Assembly: GCA_032191485.1 (NCBI GenBank)
Contig: JAVDOI010000003.1
Location: forward strand, 7,776,986-7,840,985
DNA: 64,000 nt
Source: Leptoclinus maculatus
Taxonomy: Eukaryota; Chordata; Actinopteri; Perciformes; Stichaeidae
Direction of reading: 5' to 3'
Positions 25,621 to 37,338 of the stretch are shown here, one piece after another. Numbering within the stretch: position 1 is the first letter of the stretch; each line of letters starts with the position of its first letter. The notes below the pieces were generated by a model, which made no database searches, had not been told where the DNA came from, and saw nothing but the letters and a program-made list of their open reading frames with translations. A program made the position numbers and the translations under genes.

Positions 25621-28600
25621 CTGATGCCATCTAGCGTGTTTAATAAATCAACAGTACAATGATATGGATTTGGTGAATTACAAGAAAGGGTAATTGAACA
25701 TGCATAAGGATGAGTGTAGGAATCTGTTGTGGTAGATTAGGAAAAGGATGAAAACAGTTACTTGGCAAAACCCAATTAATCAAAAAGTCACACACATAGA
25801 TGCACACACTTACACACACACACACAACACAAACACACACACAAAGTGTATCTGTTCAGCATTGTGCCGGTCACACTTTTGAACAGTTGGCCGCTCACTG
25901 GTGCGTGGGGGCGGCTTTGTGTCGGCGGCCTGCCGACTTCTGCCGCTCTGCCCACCCCCCCCCTGTCTCCTCCATCCCCCCCGTCTCCGTGTCATCCAAG
26001 CCTGATAAAACAGGGGACCTGCTCGCCCAATAATCTCCCTCCCTGAAACACAGGCACGACTCCTGCCTTTCATCAGCACCATTGTTTCAGTCTGTTACCT
26101 CCACATGTGCTCCTTCGCCACGGCAACACATGCACAGACACACACCATCCCCCCTCACTCCCCCCCCCCCTCCCTCGTCTCTGTCCCATCTGTGGATAGG
26201 CCTGCCATGTGTCCATTCATGAGGGCGCCGGCGGCAACGCCACTGTATGTGGATAGTACATGATGCCGTCGTCTATTGTGTGGGGCTCAGTCCTCAGCTA
26301 CTTGCCGCTGACCCCGGGGGTCACCGCGCACAATAACCTGAGTGTTGGTGGCCACTGGCTATCCTCATTGGCCCGTGATTGACGAGCTGATCGATGGTCG
26401 GTGAGGGTGTGTGCGCGCCCACATGTGTTTGGGCTGTATACAGGCCCTTTGAATCAAGCGTGTCTGTTTTTTTAAGTAACGGTCTTTTGAAGGCAACAGA
26501 CTTGTTAGTGACACACAATTGACTTCTTTGGCTTTTGGCTTGATGTAGTGAAATGAATAAGTGCAATTTAGCTCAATGGGCACACTCCTTGTTGTGGATG
26601 TTCAAACCGTGACAGTGGGGTTTATTGCTGGGATATTCAGTTTTTCACTCTTATCTCTGTGCATCTTATTCGACTGAAGTCTAAGTGCAAAAACTGAATT
26701 TGAGAACATCCACTTTGAATTCTACCATATCCCTTCAGTCATTTTCATCTCATCGTCTTTCTGTCCCTGTCTTGCTCTTTTGCTCTCTTTTACCCCCTGC
26801 CTCTTTCTTTCTTTCTTTCTTTCATGGCACCAACACACACACACACACACACCCCCAAACCCACACCCTCCACGAGTCTGGGGCTCAGGTGGGCGATTAT
26901 GGACGCACATTAAACCTTAATTCACATATGGCTGGATCTGAATACTGATGAGGAGATCTGCTCCTGTGGCACATCATCACCATCATCCAGGGGCCGACAT
27001 GGCTGAAACATGCACAGATCTGGGGCTGTGTGTGAGACGCACGAAGGGAAAACACTTGAACACAAAATACGAAGCACAAACTCCGAAATGGCTGCTTTGC
27101 AGACAAAAATCAGGCCATGGCCCTGTGGTTTATAGACCTTCTGCTGTTTAACTATGTGGAATGAAGAAGGGGTTCTTGACCTGATACTGATGTCGTTGTC
27201 TAAAGATGTTTCATATTCATATTCCAAGTGTCCTAAAACAGTACTCACATGCCCATGTAGAAGTATTGGTCGCTGTAATGGTTCCTTCATCATGAAGCTT
27301 GCCACAGACATCCAACATCCTCTTCCTGTGAAAAAATACATTTCAGAGTTTATTCAAAGAGACTCCAGCGATCAGATTTAGTCTCATCAAAAAGATATGC
27401 TCAAAAGTTGCTGTGTTTCTTTTTGTGTGCAGTATTCTCTCTTTGTGTTGCTATGGGAAACATGTAGCGAAACAAGAGGGCACAAGTCTCATTTTAGCTT
27501 TTGAATACAATCATTTCTCCCATGTCCCCCATTGGAATAACATTAGAAAAGGATCTGTGTGAACAAGAGGAACAATTACAGTATGTCTCTCAACACATCG
27601 GTATTGTTTTAAGACGATCTTGAAAAAAGTGGAACCTATCCTATAAACAAATACAGTCTCTACATTTAAACAATTTAAAAAACAAACACACTACCTTAGT
27701 CACAATCATTGAATATAATAGTGGCTGCTTGTTCTATTAACTTTTCCACATTGTAGTTACACTGTTTGTTATTTATGTGTTTGCTGACGCTCTGTAAAGC
27801 ACTTTGAACCCTGTTTTTCAGAACAGCTAGTTATACAATGTAGTTGTATAACTGCCATCATTACCCTTTTATTATTTTATTCTGCATGTCCTAAGAGAAC
27901 TGTGGGGATTCCTAGTTTGCTAATATGAAATGTTATGCAATTGTGTTGCATAATGTTATAAATGACTGGGCCAATCATTTGTGTAGCACAGAGGTTATTC
28001 AGAGGGATTTGTATGAGGCAAGGAAGTTTCAAAAATAATCTAAATAAATCTAAATGCTTTCTTAATAAATACAAATGGTTACAAATAATGAATTACCAGT
28101 AAAAGTCATATTTAATATTATTCTCTTCATGCCAAATAAACTCCTTTAGTGCATCACAACATCTGAACGAGATCTGACTGCTGACACTCTCAATACTGAT
28201 GCACTGACAGGGAAAAGCCAGCAGCGATCAGCAGTCCTCACCAGCACCTACTGACACATGGACATATTACCAGTTCTTCGTGAAAAGCGAGAGCAAGCCA
28301 CTCGACTGTGAAAGGGAAAGTGCACTCCCTCAGAGCAAAGAACAACAACCCCGTCTCTCAGATGCCACTGCAGCCCGCCGTCATATGTCTGCGTGGCCTC
28401 TCAGTGGCATCAGAGCTGAATGTAGGTTTAGAGCACCTTTGTTATTGATATCATTCTTTGTCTCACTTTTCCTGTCTCGGAGAGCCTGACCCTGCCCTGC
28501 TGAGCGCAGCATTAAATATCAATACATGTTTACGAGGGCCCGTAAATACTCGGCACAGGGAAGGAGCGGTGAAAGAGGGAACCATGTGCGTGAAGACGGA

Positions 28601-31600
28601 AAATGGGGCGGCGGAAGAAAAGGAGGAAGAGAAAAGGCTGCGAAAACAGCTGTTGCAGCTGTTGTTAATTGGGATTCTGTCTGACAACTTAGACCATGTT
28701 AAGTTTCAGAACCTACTATGGAGCACATCTTTATTTTTCAGCGAGCATTAATGAATGCAGTTATTTATGTTTGCCAATGTGCACCAGCGCTAAAGAGTAC
28801 AAAGCATCCTTTCTAAGTTTCCACTCTGCTTCATTTTCCAAGTAATCTATTATTCATGATGCGTTGATTCCTAAAAAGATTTAAGGATCCCAGGGTAATG
28901 AAGCGCTGTGGACTTGAAGGCAGGGTACGCATCGTTTCAACAAAAGCTCCCGTAAAAGTACAGCTCTAGTGACTGCTCGGCAGTATATTTGGGGGGGGGG
29001 GGGGGGAGGACAGTGGGCAGGAGGGGGTGCGCCCCAGCTCCGGCCTTTAAAAGATTAACCCCGAGCCCACAAAAGGCACAGGGGGCTACGGGGCCAGTCA
29101 GGGACCGTGAGTGGGCCGCTCACTGGTTAAACATTGGCCGTCTTGGGATCTCCCGTCATTGTCTAGTTAGCACTTCTACCCGGGCCCCCGTTAGCATCGC
29201 AGACGCATATCTTGGCAGCAGGAGTGAGCCGATACAAAAGGCTGTCGGTGCCCGAAAGGCAGAGATGGAGATGTATGGGTTCAGGGTGGGGTACACGCCA
29301 CGTGGGGCCCGTGGTCGTAAAGCCCTAAGCGGGACAGATTGGACAGCAGAGCCCCCCCCCCCCCCCCCCCCCTCTTTTTAGGCCTCCTCTCTCTGTGTGT
29401 TTCTGTGCTCCGACAGTGATAAACGGGACACACGGCCTTCCAGAACAACAAACAGACACTGCCTCATTTACCCAATGTGGGCGAGGGCAGGCATAAAGGA
29501 GGTGCCATCCCATTAGAGCCTGGGCTCAATGCTGCCGGGGCTGAGGCATAGAGCAGGGAGGGGGGGTGCATTTCACTAGTGCAGAGGGCCACTCGACCAG
29601 GGGGGGCCCCCACCCCAACCAGGAGGGGACCGCTCTTCTGTTTTGTTTTCTCAAAAAAGTGTCATAAAAAACTCTCCTTAATTGGTGCTCCATAAAATTA
29701 GCATCTCCAAGCTGATTAGATTTCCTCTCTCCTCAGTTACCATTGTGCCTCTCAGTGACCCCATCCCTGCCATTCAACTTCAGTCCTTTCACAACTTTAT
29801 TGGGCATCAGAGAAAGAGGAAACTCATGTAAGATTTTGCCCTTTGCCCTCCACTTCTCCTCCTCCTATTCCAGTTAACCAAGTCTACCGGCCTTCTGAAA
29901 CAATCGCCCTCTGCTCGGCCGCGGAAGAGCAAACTCATGATAATACATTGAATGTTGTTATGCTAAACTGGCCAGAAGGGATGCCTTCAGTGTCATTTCC
30001 CCTTCTGGCTTGGAATCCGTGCCTCACTTTCAGTGGGAACTATTTTTTTTTGTTTATTTACGGTGTGAGACACATTCCTTTTTGTCTTCCCCCTAAACCT
30101 AGCTTCAGCAGCAACTGTTTGAATAACCGTGGGGGCTAGAGCGACCGATTGAAAACGCGTCTAAATAGATTAACCACACTTCCTGAATGTAGAGTGTGTC
30201 TTGAGAAACGCAGCAAAAAAAGGTTTCCCCCCTCAGCAAAAACCTGTTTATAGACGTGTCGGAGCGGCACAGACTGGAATATAATCCCATTAACTTTGAA
30301 TGGCAAGTCTCTCACTCCGTTGCATAATGTGTCTCGCACGGCATGGATAATCGCCATCTCAGTGGAAATGGCGGTGAGATAAAGGGATTTGTGATGCCTT
30401 GACATCTTTATGGATGGTGTAATATAGTCGGTGGGACCATAAGCTCCCCAAGAAAAGTTTGGGCCGATCTGAAATGTCACCCTGCGTGAGTGATGCGTGA
30501 CGAGATAACCTCATCACGGGTCATTATCTCCGTTTACCGGATGCATCGGCGTTGTGCGTCTTGCTTGATAAGGAGACAAAGTGGGTCTTAAAGAGGTAAG
30601 TTTAGGAACAATGATCAGCAGTCAGCATATTTCGCATTGAAGGATTAACACGCTAGAACAAAAAAAACGTCTAGTTTTCAGAAAAATGATAGAAGAGAAT
30701 ATTCAAATCAGATGGATTATTTCACTGTGTGCTCACTCGCAGTAAAGTGGGTGGATTTCTGACATCATCATTATCCAAACACAGTTTTTTGACAGTAATA
30801 TTAACTAATTTCAGATTTAAACCAAGCTGACACATTCTATAATAAATGTACTCTCATTCATCAGAGGAAATGTAGACCCTTGCTCTCTAGCGAGGGCAGA
30901 CTTTCTCACCATAAAGAACTGTACAACGAGAGTCAGGTAGCTCAGAGTGTGACCTGTATGTCAGGCAGCAGTGGGAGGGACACATGAGGTTGTTAGGGAG
31001 GTGGTGGTGGTGGTGGTCATTGATATACGCATACCACGGGGAAAGTGAGGGTTAAAGAGTGGGAACGTACCAGGACATTGTGATGCAAAGGGCACGGGAG
31101 GGTTAAACCAGGTTCTACTCGGCCCCCCGACCCGGGATCCCTTTGATGCCGCGGCCTCCAGGACGTGGGCCTCCGAGGGGGCTCAGTGTGGCGCGGCCCT
31201 GGGACCAGACCACTGCCACGGAGTCAGCGGGATTCGGGGACGGGCCTTTGTCCCCCAAAGAAAATGTACGTGGCTTTGGGCGGGGCCGGGGCAAAGGTCA
31301 CACACAGGGAGCATGGAGAGAGAGGGCTGGGATCAAAACAAACACATCGCATCACTTTCTCAGCAACCGGTTGGTTACATGACGCATTGACGACCCCGAC
31401 TCTCTGGTCTTTGTTTATTTTTTACAGACATGTGCCTGGAACAGACAAAAGACGAACGATAAAACAGTTTAGCTTGTTTTACTCGTATTCACCATACACC
31501 GCAGTGAGTGGGAGTTGGGACATCGACACCACAGTGAATCTCACAGTTAAAAAAACACCACAGAAGGTAAACGTCACACCGGCGAGACCCAAAATGGATC

Positions 31601-32499
31601 AGGACTCGAGATGGATGCCGGCCGCTGTGTGGAAGCTGGTACTCCACTGCACATGCTGTGGCATCGCATGCAGTGAAGTCCTTCTGGGAAGAGAAGACCC
31701 TCTGCAGGCAGACTGAAGATGAATCTCACCGTGTGTCCTGATGGATGTCGGTTGGAGTCGAGAGAGTTCACAGAGAATTACTGCACACCTACAAGTCCTT
31801 AAATAGAGTTCTGCTGCTATCTGTCCTCAGTGTATTGCTGTGTCCACCTGATCACCAAATATCCGCCAATTAAGTTGAGCTTCTAAGAGAACTGGGGTAT
31901 TTCTTAAAGTTGGCAGGAAGTTATCAATTGTAATGATAATCACAAGAGCAGCGAGAGAGAGATATAGTGAGAGATCAGGTTAAAAAGCTGTATCCCAACA
32001 GTAAACGAACCTACATCTGTACTTTGCTTTGTAGGATTTTGTGACCACATTTGTTGCTACTACATAAAAATGTAGCTTCTTGAGCGCCACATTCTACTGT
32101 TCCCGCCCCTTCCACTCGTGTACTGTGTGCACATCTGTGTTATTGTCAGCTAACTAAAACATATGTCTTTGACTTTCAGAGGCAATCATAATGATTAACC
32201 CCTCAGAGAGGATTGCAGGAACACATTTGTAGGAGTTAATGCGCCCACTAGTGGTTGCACTCATACAAGTCACAGCCAGAGCGAGACACAGGACAGGACA
32301 CTCCAGCCCTAATTTTAATGAAAAATATGATATTTCATTCACAGGATCATATTATTGACAAGCGTATTAAGATCTCACATCTTAATGCAAATCTTAATTA
32401 GAATTATGTACACGTCATTTTCTAATACATGATAACAACAGAGAATCAGCCTATATCAGCTGCAATAAATTATGTTCACTTTTCAATTTCCAGATTTGA
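25621..32499. other. Gene-free tract
   Basis: No host exon recognised. It contains short CA tracts (25799-25842 and 26832-26852), homopolymer runs (G at 28990-29006, C at 29349-29371), a (GGT)n run near 30996-31017 and a degraded repeat at about 27783-27870. The remainder is unique-looking non-coding sequence. Confidence 0.5.
27783..27870 (+). repeat. Fish repeat tail (AAAGCACTTTGAA type)
   Basis: Carries CTGTAAAGCACTTTGAACC followed by an AT-rich end, which resembles the 3' part of a widespread teleost element. It is short and degraded. Confidence 0.35.

Positions 32500-32570
<71 letters not shown>
32500..32570. repeat. (CA)n microsatellite, about 35 units
   Basis: Perfect CA dinucleotide tract. 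Confidence 0.97.
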
Positions 32571-32571
<1 letters not shown>

Positions 32572-34516
32572 TATTTATGTATCTGATCCACTCATTTCCA
32601 CTGTTCCCATGAATAATGCAGTGGAGACAGGTTGTCAGGTTGAGAGGCAGGCGCACGGTTACATGAGACCCCCGTGGCTGAGAATGCCCGACAAGCCCGC
32701 CTTTGAAGAAAGCACCCCCGCCCACCTTCACCTCCCGCTGGGCTTCACCGTGATCCTCGGAGGGGCCTGCACTCGCCGTCTTGGCCGGGCCATGCAGGAA
32801 CGATGAGAGAAAGTGGCGAGTTAAATATCATTCTGAGGCTAAATGATCCCAGAGGGCTTCGTTTCATTTACAAGCTTGAAACTTTTGCCTGGTTGGTGCT
32901 TTGATTGTTTCTGCTTTTAAATGAAGCCCAGTTTTCAATTCAACTAAGTGATCACATGGTTGTTTATAGGATGATGAAACATTACCTCTCTCCACTCATA
33001 TCTGCACAGTGAATATATGCCTTTCTTTGTATTTAACAGCAGCGGTGTGTTTTCGAGGAGTGGCCCAGACCGAGGTCGACACGTGCCTCTTCAATCATTT
33101 ATGGGAGTTAATGGAGAGAGCGAGGGAAAGCAGCAAAAGCCTGCTCCTGCTAGACGACCCGCAGGCACTAGGAAATTACAAATCAGCAGCACTATCAACC
33201 ATGCTGGCAGAAGGGAAGAGCGGTGGACTTCGCTGGCCGTACGACCTGCTTTCTATACGATGAAGAGAAAAAACCCAAAAAGCCGAACCTCCTGTTTGTG
33301 CACCAACAGGCCCAGCAGCAACACTTTTCAGGTGCTAAACTCTCATTTCTGATGAAGGAGCACTGGCAGGAAAGTTCCTGCGTAAACAACCAGACTTCCC
33401 TCTGGGTTATCCGTCTGTCCTCACAGAGTGAACGTTATGCAATTGCAAACTTTCAGACACTTTTACTTTTAGAATGTAGGAGACATTTCAAAAAGTCCTT
33501 CAGAAAGGACACAGAGATCATCTACTGAGCTTCAGGTAATTCCCATCCCCTTTAATTTTCCTTCCACTAAAATATCATTTGGTTAAAAAAAAATATGACC
33601 ATTAAGTGTGGCACATCCCCGAGGAAATCCATCCCATTCTTCCCGTTGAGAGCAGAAGAGGATTATGGAATCCCACTCATATTTGGCAGATAAATTGTCA
33701 TATTATCGCCTCCCATTGCTCTCTAAATCTACCGCTCTAAAGCTCCTCAACTTTGAGGAAAGGAGACGGCAGCGGCATCATGGGGGCGGAGGAAGCCCCC
33801 ATGATCCCCCCCCCCCCTTCGCTCTCTGAAAAGTAATTTAATTCTGCTGCCACTTTATCCTGTGAATAAAAGAGATGAAGAGGAGGAGAGGAAGCGCTTG
33901 AGGGGCTCACGGTTGTGTTAACTTTGTCCATCCTTTTATCGCCTTTCATGCTAAATGAAGAAAGCTCGGAGTTAACAAGGATGTCAGGATCACAGCTAGC
34001 TGTGATACACAGGAATGTAGATCTGACTTTGTAGATCATGGGAAAGGCATATTAAAAAAATGTTGCCCGTCTCATGTACGCAAGTCCTTAAAAAAAGCCA
34101 TTCAAATCCCCCCCCCCACACACACACACACAGAAGATACATCGCTTTTTTATTTCACCTGCGTCTGATGGAATTAGAAAGTATATGGGGTTCAAACAAG
34201 GATGAGGAAGGTAAAACAGTTTTAGTATCAGTCATCACAACCTGACCTTAACCAGTCTGGGGCGGCCCTGGCAACAAACAGCCTGACAGAAAAGGTAAAC
34301 TCCTGATTAATATTTCTCAACGGTGGAATATTCATCTGTGTACAATCTCGTGCCTCCATCGGCTCCCTCGCCCCAGGCTCAGCAATGTCACCGTGACTTT
34401 GCAGAAGCTCTCTCCTACTCCGGCACCATCTATTTTATGGTGCGTTTACGGGCAAACAAACATTACGCGCCGTTTTCAGTGACCTCAGTGGTGCTGGAGG
34501 GAGGGAGGGAGGGAGA

Positions 34517-34520
<4 letters not shown>

Positions 34521-34551
<31 letters not shown>
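34521..34551. repeat. (GA)n microsatellite
   Basis: GA dinucleotide tract of about 15 units, preceded by a GGGA-rich lead from about 34500. Confidence 0.95.
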
Positions 34552-34553
<2 letters not shown>

Positions 34554-34612
34554 TGGAGGTTAAGTATAGCACCTGAGAGAGTTAATTGGACTTCACAAGA
34601 GTAATTACATCT

Positions 34613-34620
34613 TGTGTGTG

Positions 34621-34700
<80 letters not shown>
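34613..34700. repeat. (GT)n microsatellite, about 43 units
   Basis: GT tract with one C substitution near its left end (GTGCGTG at about 34623-34629). Confidence 0.97.
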
Positions 34701-34701
<1 letters not shown>

Positions 34702-35261
34702 ATGTCTCGTTAACACACAGACTTGTTCAAGGCTAATGGTGTGCAATAAACCACTTGTGAAATATCTATCTTGTACTGACCACAGTTACTGACAGGGGGA
34801 GCTGTGGACCTCCTTCCCAAAAAGAGAGGAAGAGGTTGGCTGTCCATACCAAGCATCTCACTGTGGGGGGGGTTTAAATCTCCTTAAACACCCAGCAGTG
34901 CCGGAAAGCGGTTTGTGTGTGTGTGTGTGGGAGAGGAGATGGAGTTGTCAGCATCCCCGTTAGAACCAAAGACATGGCACAGTATGTATGTGGAGAACAC
35001 AGAAATAAGAAATAAATGTATTCAGTAACCATAAAGATGTGGCCGGCTGTGTTTCTCAACAGGATTAGGATGGGCAAGCAGGGAAAAAAAACATTCCCAC
35101 AATTATATTTATGTCTTCGTTTCTAATCTTCCTTCGTGAATATCTGTGTAATTTACATCTAACGAGTATACAAAGAGAACAAGGGGAAAAGTCACTGTGT
35201 CGACCTGGGCACAGACAAATGCAACAGATGATGGGTCACAAGTAGACGTTGCTTAGTTTTC

Positions 35262-35350
35262 AAAAAGTAGTTCAACATTTCAGGAAATATTGGCTTTAGT
35301 TAGATGAGAAGATGAATACCACCCTCTTGTCTGTATATTTAGAGCCAGTG
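35262..35350 (-). repeat. Teleost interspersed repeat, family B, copy 2 (left part)
   Basis: The pieces AGTAGTTCAACATTTCAGG, TTAGATGAGAAGATGAATACC and TTGTCTGTATATTTAGAGCC form the inverted counterpart of the 5481-5755 copy (which reads CTTCATATTGACCGTAC and CTTATCTAACTC). The copy is interrupted on its right by another repeat. Confidence 0.55.
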
Positions 35351-35401
35351 TTTGTTGGCAGAAATGGAATACAACATTAAAAAGTTGTCTTTAGAAGTAA
35401 T

Positions 35402-35670
35402 CACCTGAAAATAAGAATCGCTGGGTTTTCGTTACCCTAGAATGACCCGGTTATATCTACGTAGGGAGCGGGTCCACCATGTTGCCCCGCCATGTTTCTA
35501 CAGTAGCCCAGAATGGCCAAACCAAACACTGGCTCTAGATAGGGCTATTCACGTTTCGTATCGGCCACCGTGGTTCTCCTACACGCTTGGTGAACGGGAG
35601 ACGCTTCAGTTGGTTGCAATCTGCAACCTCATCGCTAGATGCCACCTAATCCTACACACTGCACCTTTAA
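35402..35670 (+). repeat. Teleost interspersed repeat, family C, copy 1
   Basis: Starts CACCTGAAAATAAGAATCGC and ends with CCTACACACTGCACCTTTAA. It contains CCGCCATGTTTCTACAGTAG, which recurs at 44163-44182 in copy 2. It is a known fish repeat type, nearly full length here, and sits between two pieces of family B. Confidence 0.65.
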
Positions 35671-35677
35671 TTGGGGC

Positions 35678-35800
35678 ATGTTAGCCTAGCTTAGCTTTAA
35701 GGCTGTAAGCAGGGGGAAACACCTAGCATAACTCTTGGCAAGAAAGCCAATTAGCTTACTAGTACTTCCCAAAATGTTGAGCTATTGCTTGAAGTAGAAT
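35678..35800 (-). repeat. Teleost interspersed repeat, family B, copy 2 (right part)
   Basis: GTTAGCCTAGCTTAGC, then AGGGGGAAACACCTAGC and CTTGGCAAGAAAGCCAATTAG, resemble the other half of family B. Together with 35262-35350 it is best read as one older copy, possibly split by the family C element. Confidence 0.45.
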
Positions 35801-36209
35801 CAACGCCTCTCTGAAACAGTTTCAACAGCAAGTGAACATAAAAAACCCTCATGAAGGTAGAATTAACTGTAGTGCTGTAGTATTAGGCGTCATTAGTTTG
35901 TGCCAGAAGCTTTTCAACCTGCATAGTTATTAGCGAAGGCTAAGTTGAGCTTCATTGGCTTCCTATGAGCCTGAATTCCTGCACAGAAAAGCCTTAAAAG
36001 GGGGTTTAGCCCATCTGGTGTGAAGTACTCGCAGTGCCTGCGATGCCTCTTGGCTCTTGGCATTGTCACGTACATTTTCCGGCTTAACACCGGGCCACAC
36101 ATCTCATAGAAATCCACCTCACGTTCACTCCACCGTAGCGCTCCTAACTGCCTTTTTTTGTTACGAGCCCCGTTAAGCAGAGGGCTTTTATACCTCCGGT
36201 GCACCAGCA
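35801..36209. other. Non-coding stretch before the hAT element
   Basis: No gene recognised. The open frame on the minus strand (35914-36210) has no family signature. Confidence 0.5.
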
Positions 36210-36217
36210 CGACACAG
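36210..36217. repeat. hAT target-site duplication, left copy
   Basis: CGACACAG, directly before the CAGTGGCGG terminus. It matches the right copy CGATACAG (37331-37338) at 7 of 8 positions. Confidence 0.7.
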
Positions 36218-36844
36218 CAGTGGCGGGGCGTGTATTTTATACCTGGGTCTTCAGTGCTGTCCTATACTGCAGTTGAACCACCTCCTAATAACCTCATTAC
36301 GGGTTATTATTTGTTTTGTGTAAAAAACGCAAATCCACATAACACTGCAACATTTGACAAGTGAAATAAAATGTTACATGAAGCTCAACACCTATGAGGG
36401 CTACACATACACTAACTGCAGAGTGCAGATACATGAATACGCACAAAACTATAAAGGATGCAGATCTGTCACTATGACGCAGCATGACGGGATGCTTCGT
36501 CATTAACGGACAATGCATTTAGTCAAAATCAATGTAATTAACACAATGACAAGAAGAAACCCACAAGAACCAGTCACATATATTTATATGACAACAAAGC
36601 AGGTAGAATAACATAAAACCCAAATAACACGATTCAACAGGCCTCTGCACATTCCAGCAAAACTGCAGCACTAAAACACGCATTCCACCACACACTCCAG
36701 GGCACCATTCAAATATGACTAACATCAGAGGGAACAATATTAACCATATCATAAAAACAACACAATAGACAAATTAACACAGTAGTAAGGCTACTGCAGA
36801 TGTAAAATAAACAAAAGCAGTTAACTTACCAAAGCTGCTGTTCA

Positions 36845-37090
36845 CTATTTAAAGACAAAGTCCATCCTCCTTTCTTTGATTACAAAGAGTTTAATACCAC
36901 GGTAATACAGTACATCGGTTCAGTTCCACCAAGAGGTCCTTCTTGATTCATGGATGACAGTGTTGACAGTCGAGCCTCCCCAGTTGTTCTTCTTGAATAC
37001 GTTTTAATGCGTTTGAGGGCTGAAAATGTCCGCTCTACAGAGGCAGTAGATTTTGGGATTGTCACCGCCAAACATGCCAAAATGCTAAAA
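36845..37090 (-). pseudogene. hAT transposase C-terminal exon remnant
   Basis: The minus-strand frame contains IPKSTASVERTFSALKRIK and TGEARLSTLSSM, the hAT C-terminal dimerisation region of ZMYM1-like fish transposases. After a frameshift near 36915-36925 a second frame continues to a TAG at 36845-36847 and ends IKERRMDFVFK, a normal C-terminus for the family. An AG acceptor-like site precedes the fragment near 37085. With the catalytic core missing and one frameshift, it cannot encode a working transposase. Confidence 0.85.
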
Positions 37091-37282
37091 ATGTAATGTC
37101 ACGTAAGAACTTCTTGCATATCTTTAAACTTTAACTCCTTAAAACAAGCTGCGCTGGAAGCAGCACAGCTGAGGATGACAGAAGCTATGCAATGAGATAA
37201 TAAGCTAATGGGAAAACATATTTAGAAAACATGGAGTGTATTTATGAAAAATAATTAAATTATAAAACAGCTTTGTGATTCT

Positions 37283-37318
37283 GTCAGTGCCAGCAGAGAA
37301 GGCTTTGCTGGCACTGAC
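37283..37318. repeat. Perfect 13-bp inverted repeat
   Basis: Arms GTCAGTGCCAGCA (37283-37295) and TGCTGGCACTGAC (37306-37318) with a 10-nt spacer, just inside the right hAT terminus. They could form a hairpin or serve as a subterminal transposase site. Confidence 0.9.
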
Positions 37319-37330
37319 GGCCCACCACTG

Positions 37331-37338
37331 CGATACAG
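37331..37338. repeat. hAT target-site duplication, right copy
   Basis: CGATACAG, paired with CGACACAG at 36210-36217. Confidence 0.7.

Larger units (their letters stand above)
32571..35261. other. Gene-free tract with microsatellites
   Basis: No gene supported. An open frame at 33009-33263 follows an acceptor-like TTTCTTTGTATTTAACAG, but its product has no recognisable family. A perfect 11-bp inverted repeat is at 33777-33805. Confidence 0.5.
36218..37330 (-). mobile_element. hAT transposon, internally deleted (1113 bp)
   Basis: Left end CAGTGGCGGGGCGT and right end (read inward) CAGTGGTGGGCCGT form terminal inverted repeats matching at 12 of 14 bases. They are flanked by 8-bp duplications with one mismatch, the hallmark of hAT superfamily insertion. 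Inside is a C-terminal transposase fragment on the minus strand (36845-37090). A perfect 13-bp inverted repeat lies just inside the right end (37283-37318). Most of the transposase gene is absent, so the copy is non-autonomous. The mismatched duplication suggests an old insertion. Confidence 0.85.

Noticed and set aside
26922..27341. 139-codon minus-strand ORF
   Set aside because: No recognisable domain and no gene context; it overlaps another frame of similar length.
33009..33263. 84-codon plus-strand frame preceded by an acceptor-like sequence
   Set aside because: The product matches no family I know and no partner exons are visible; it is more likely non-coding.
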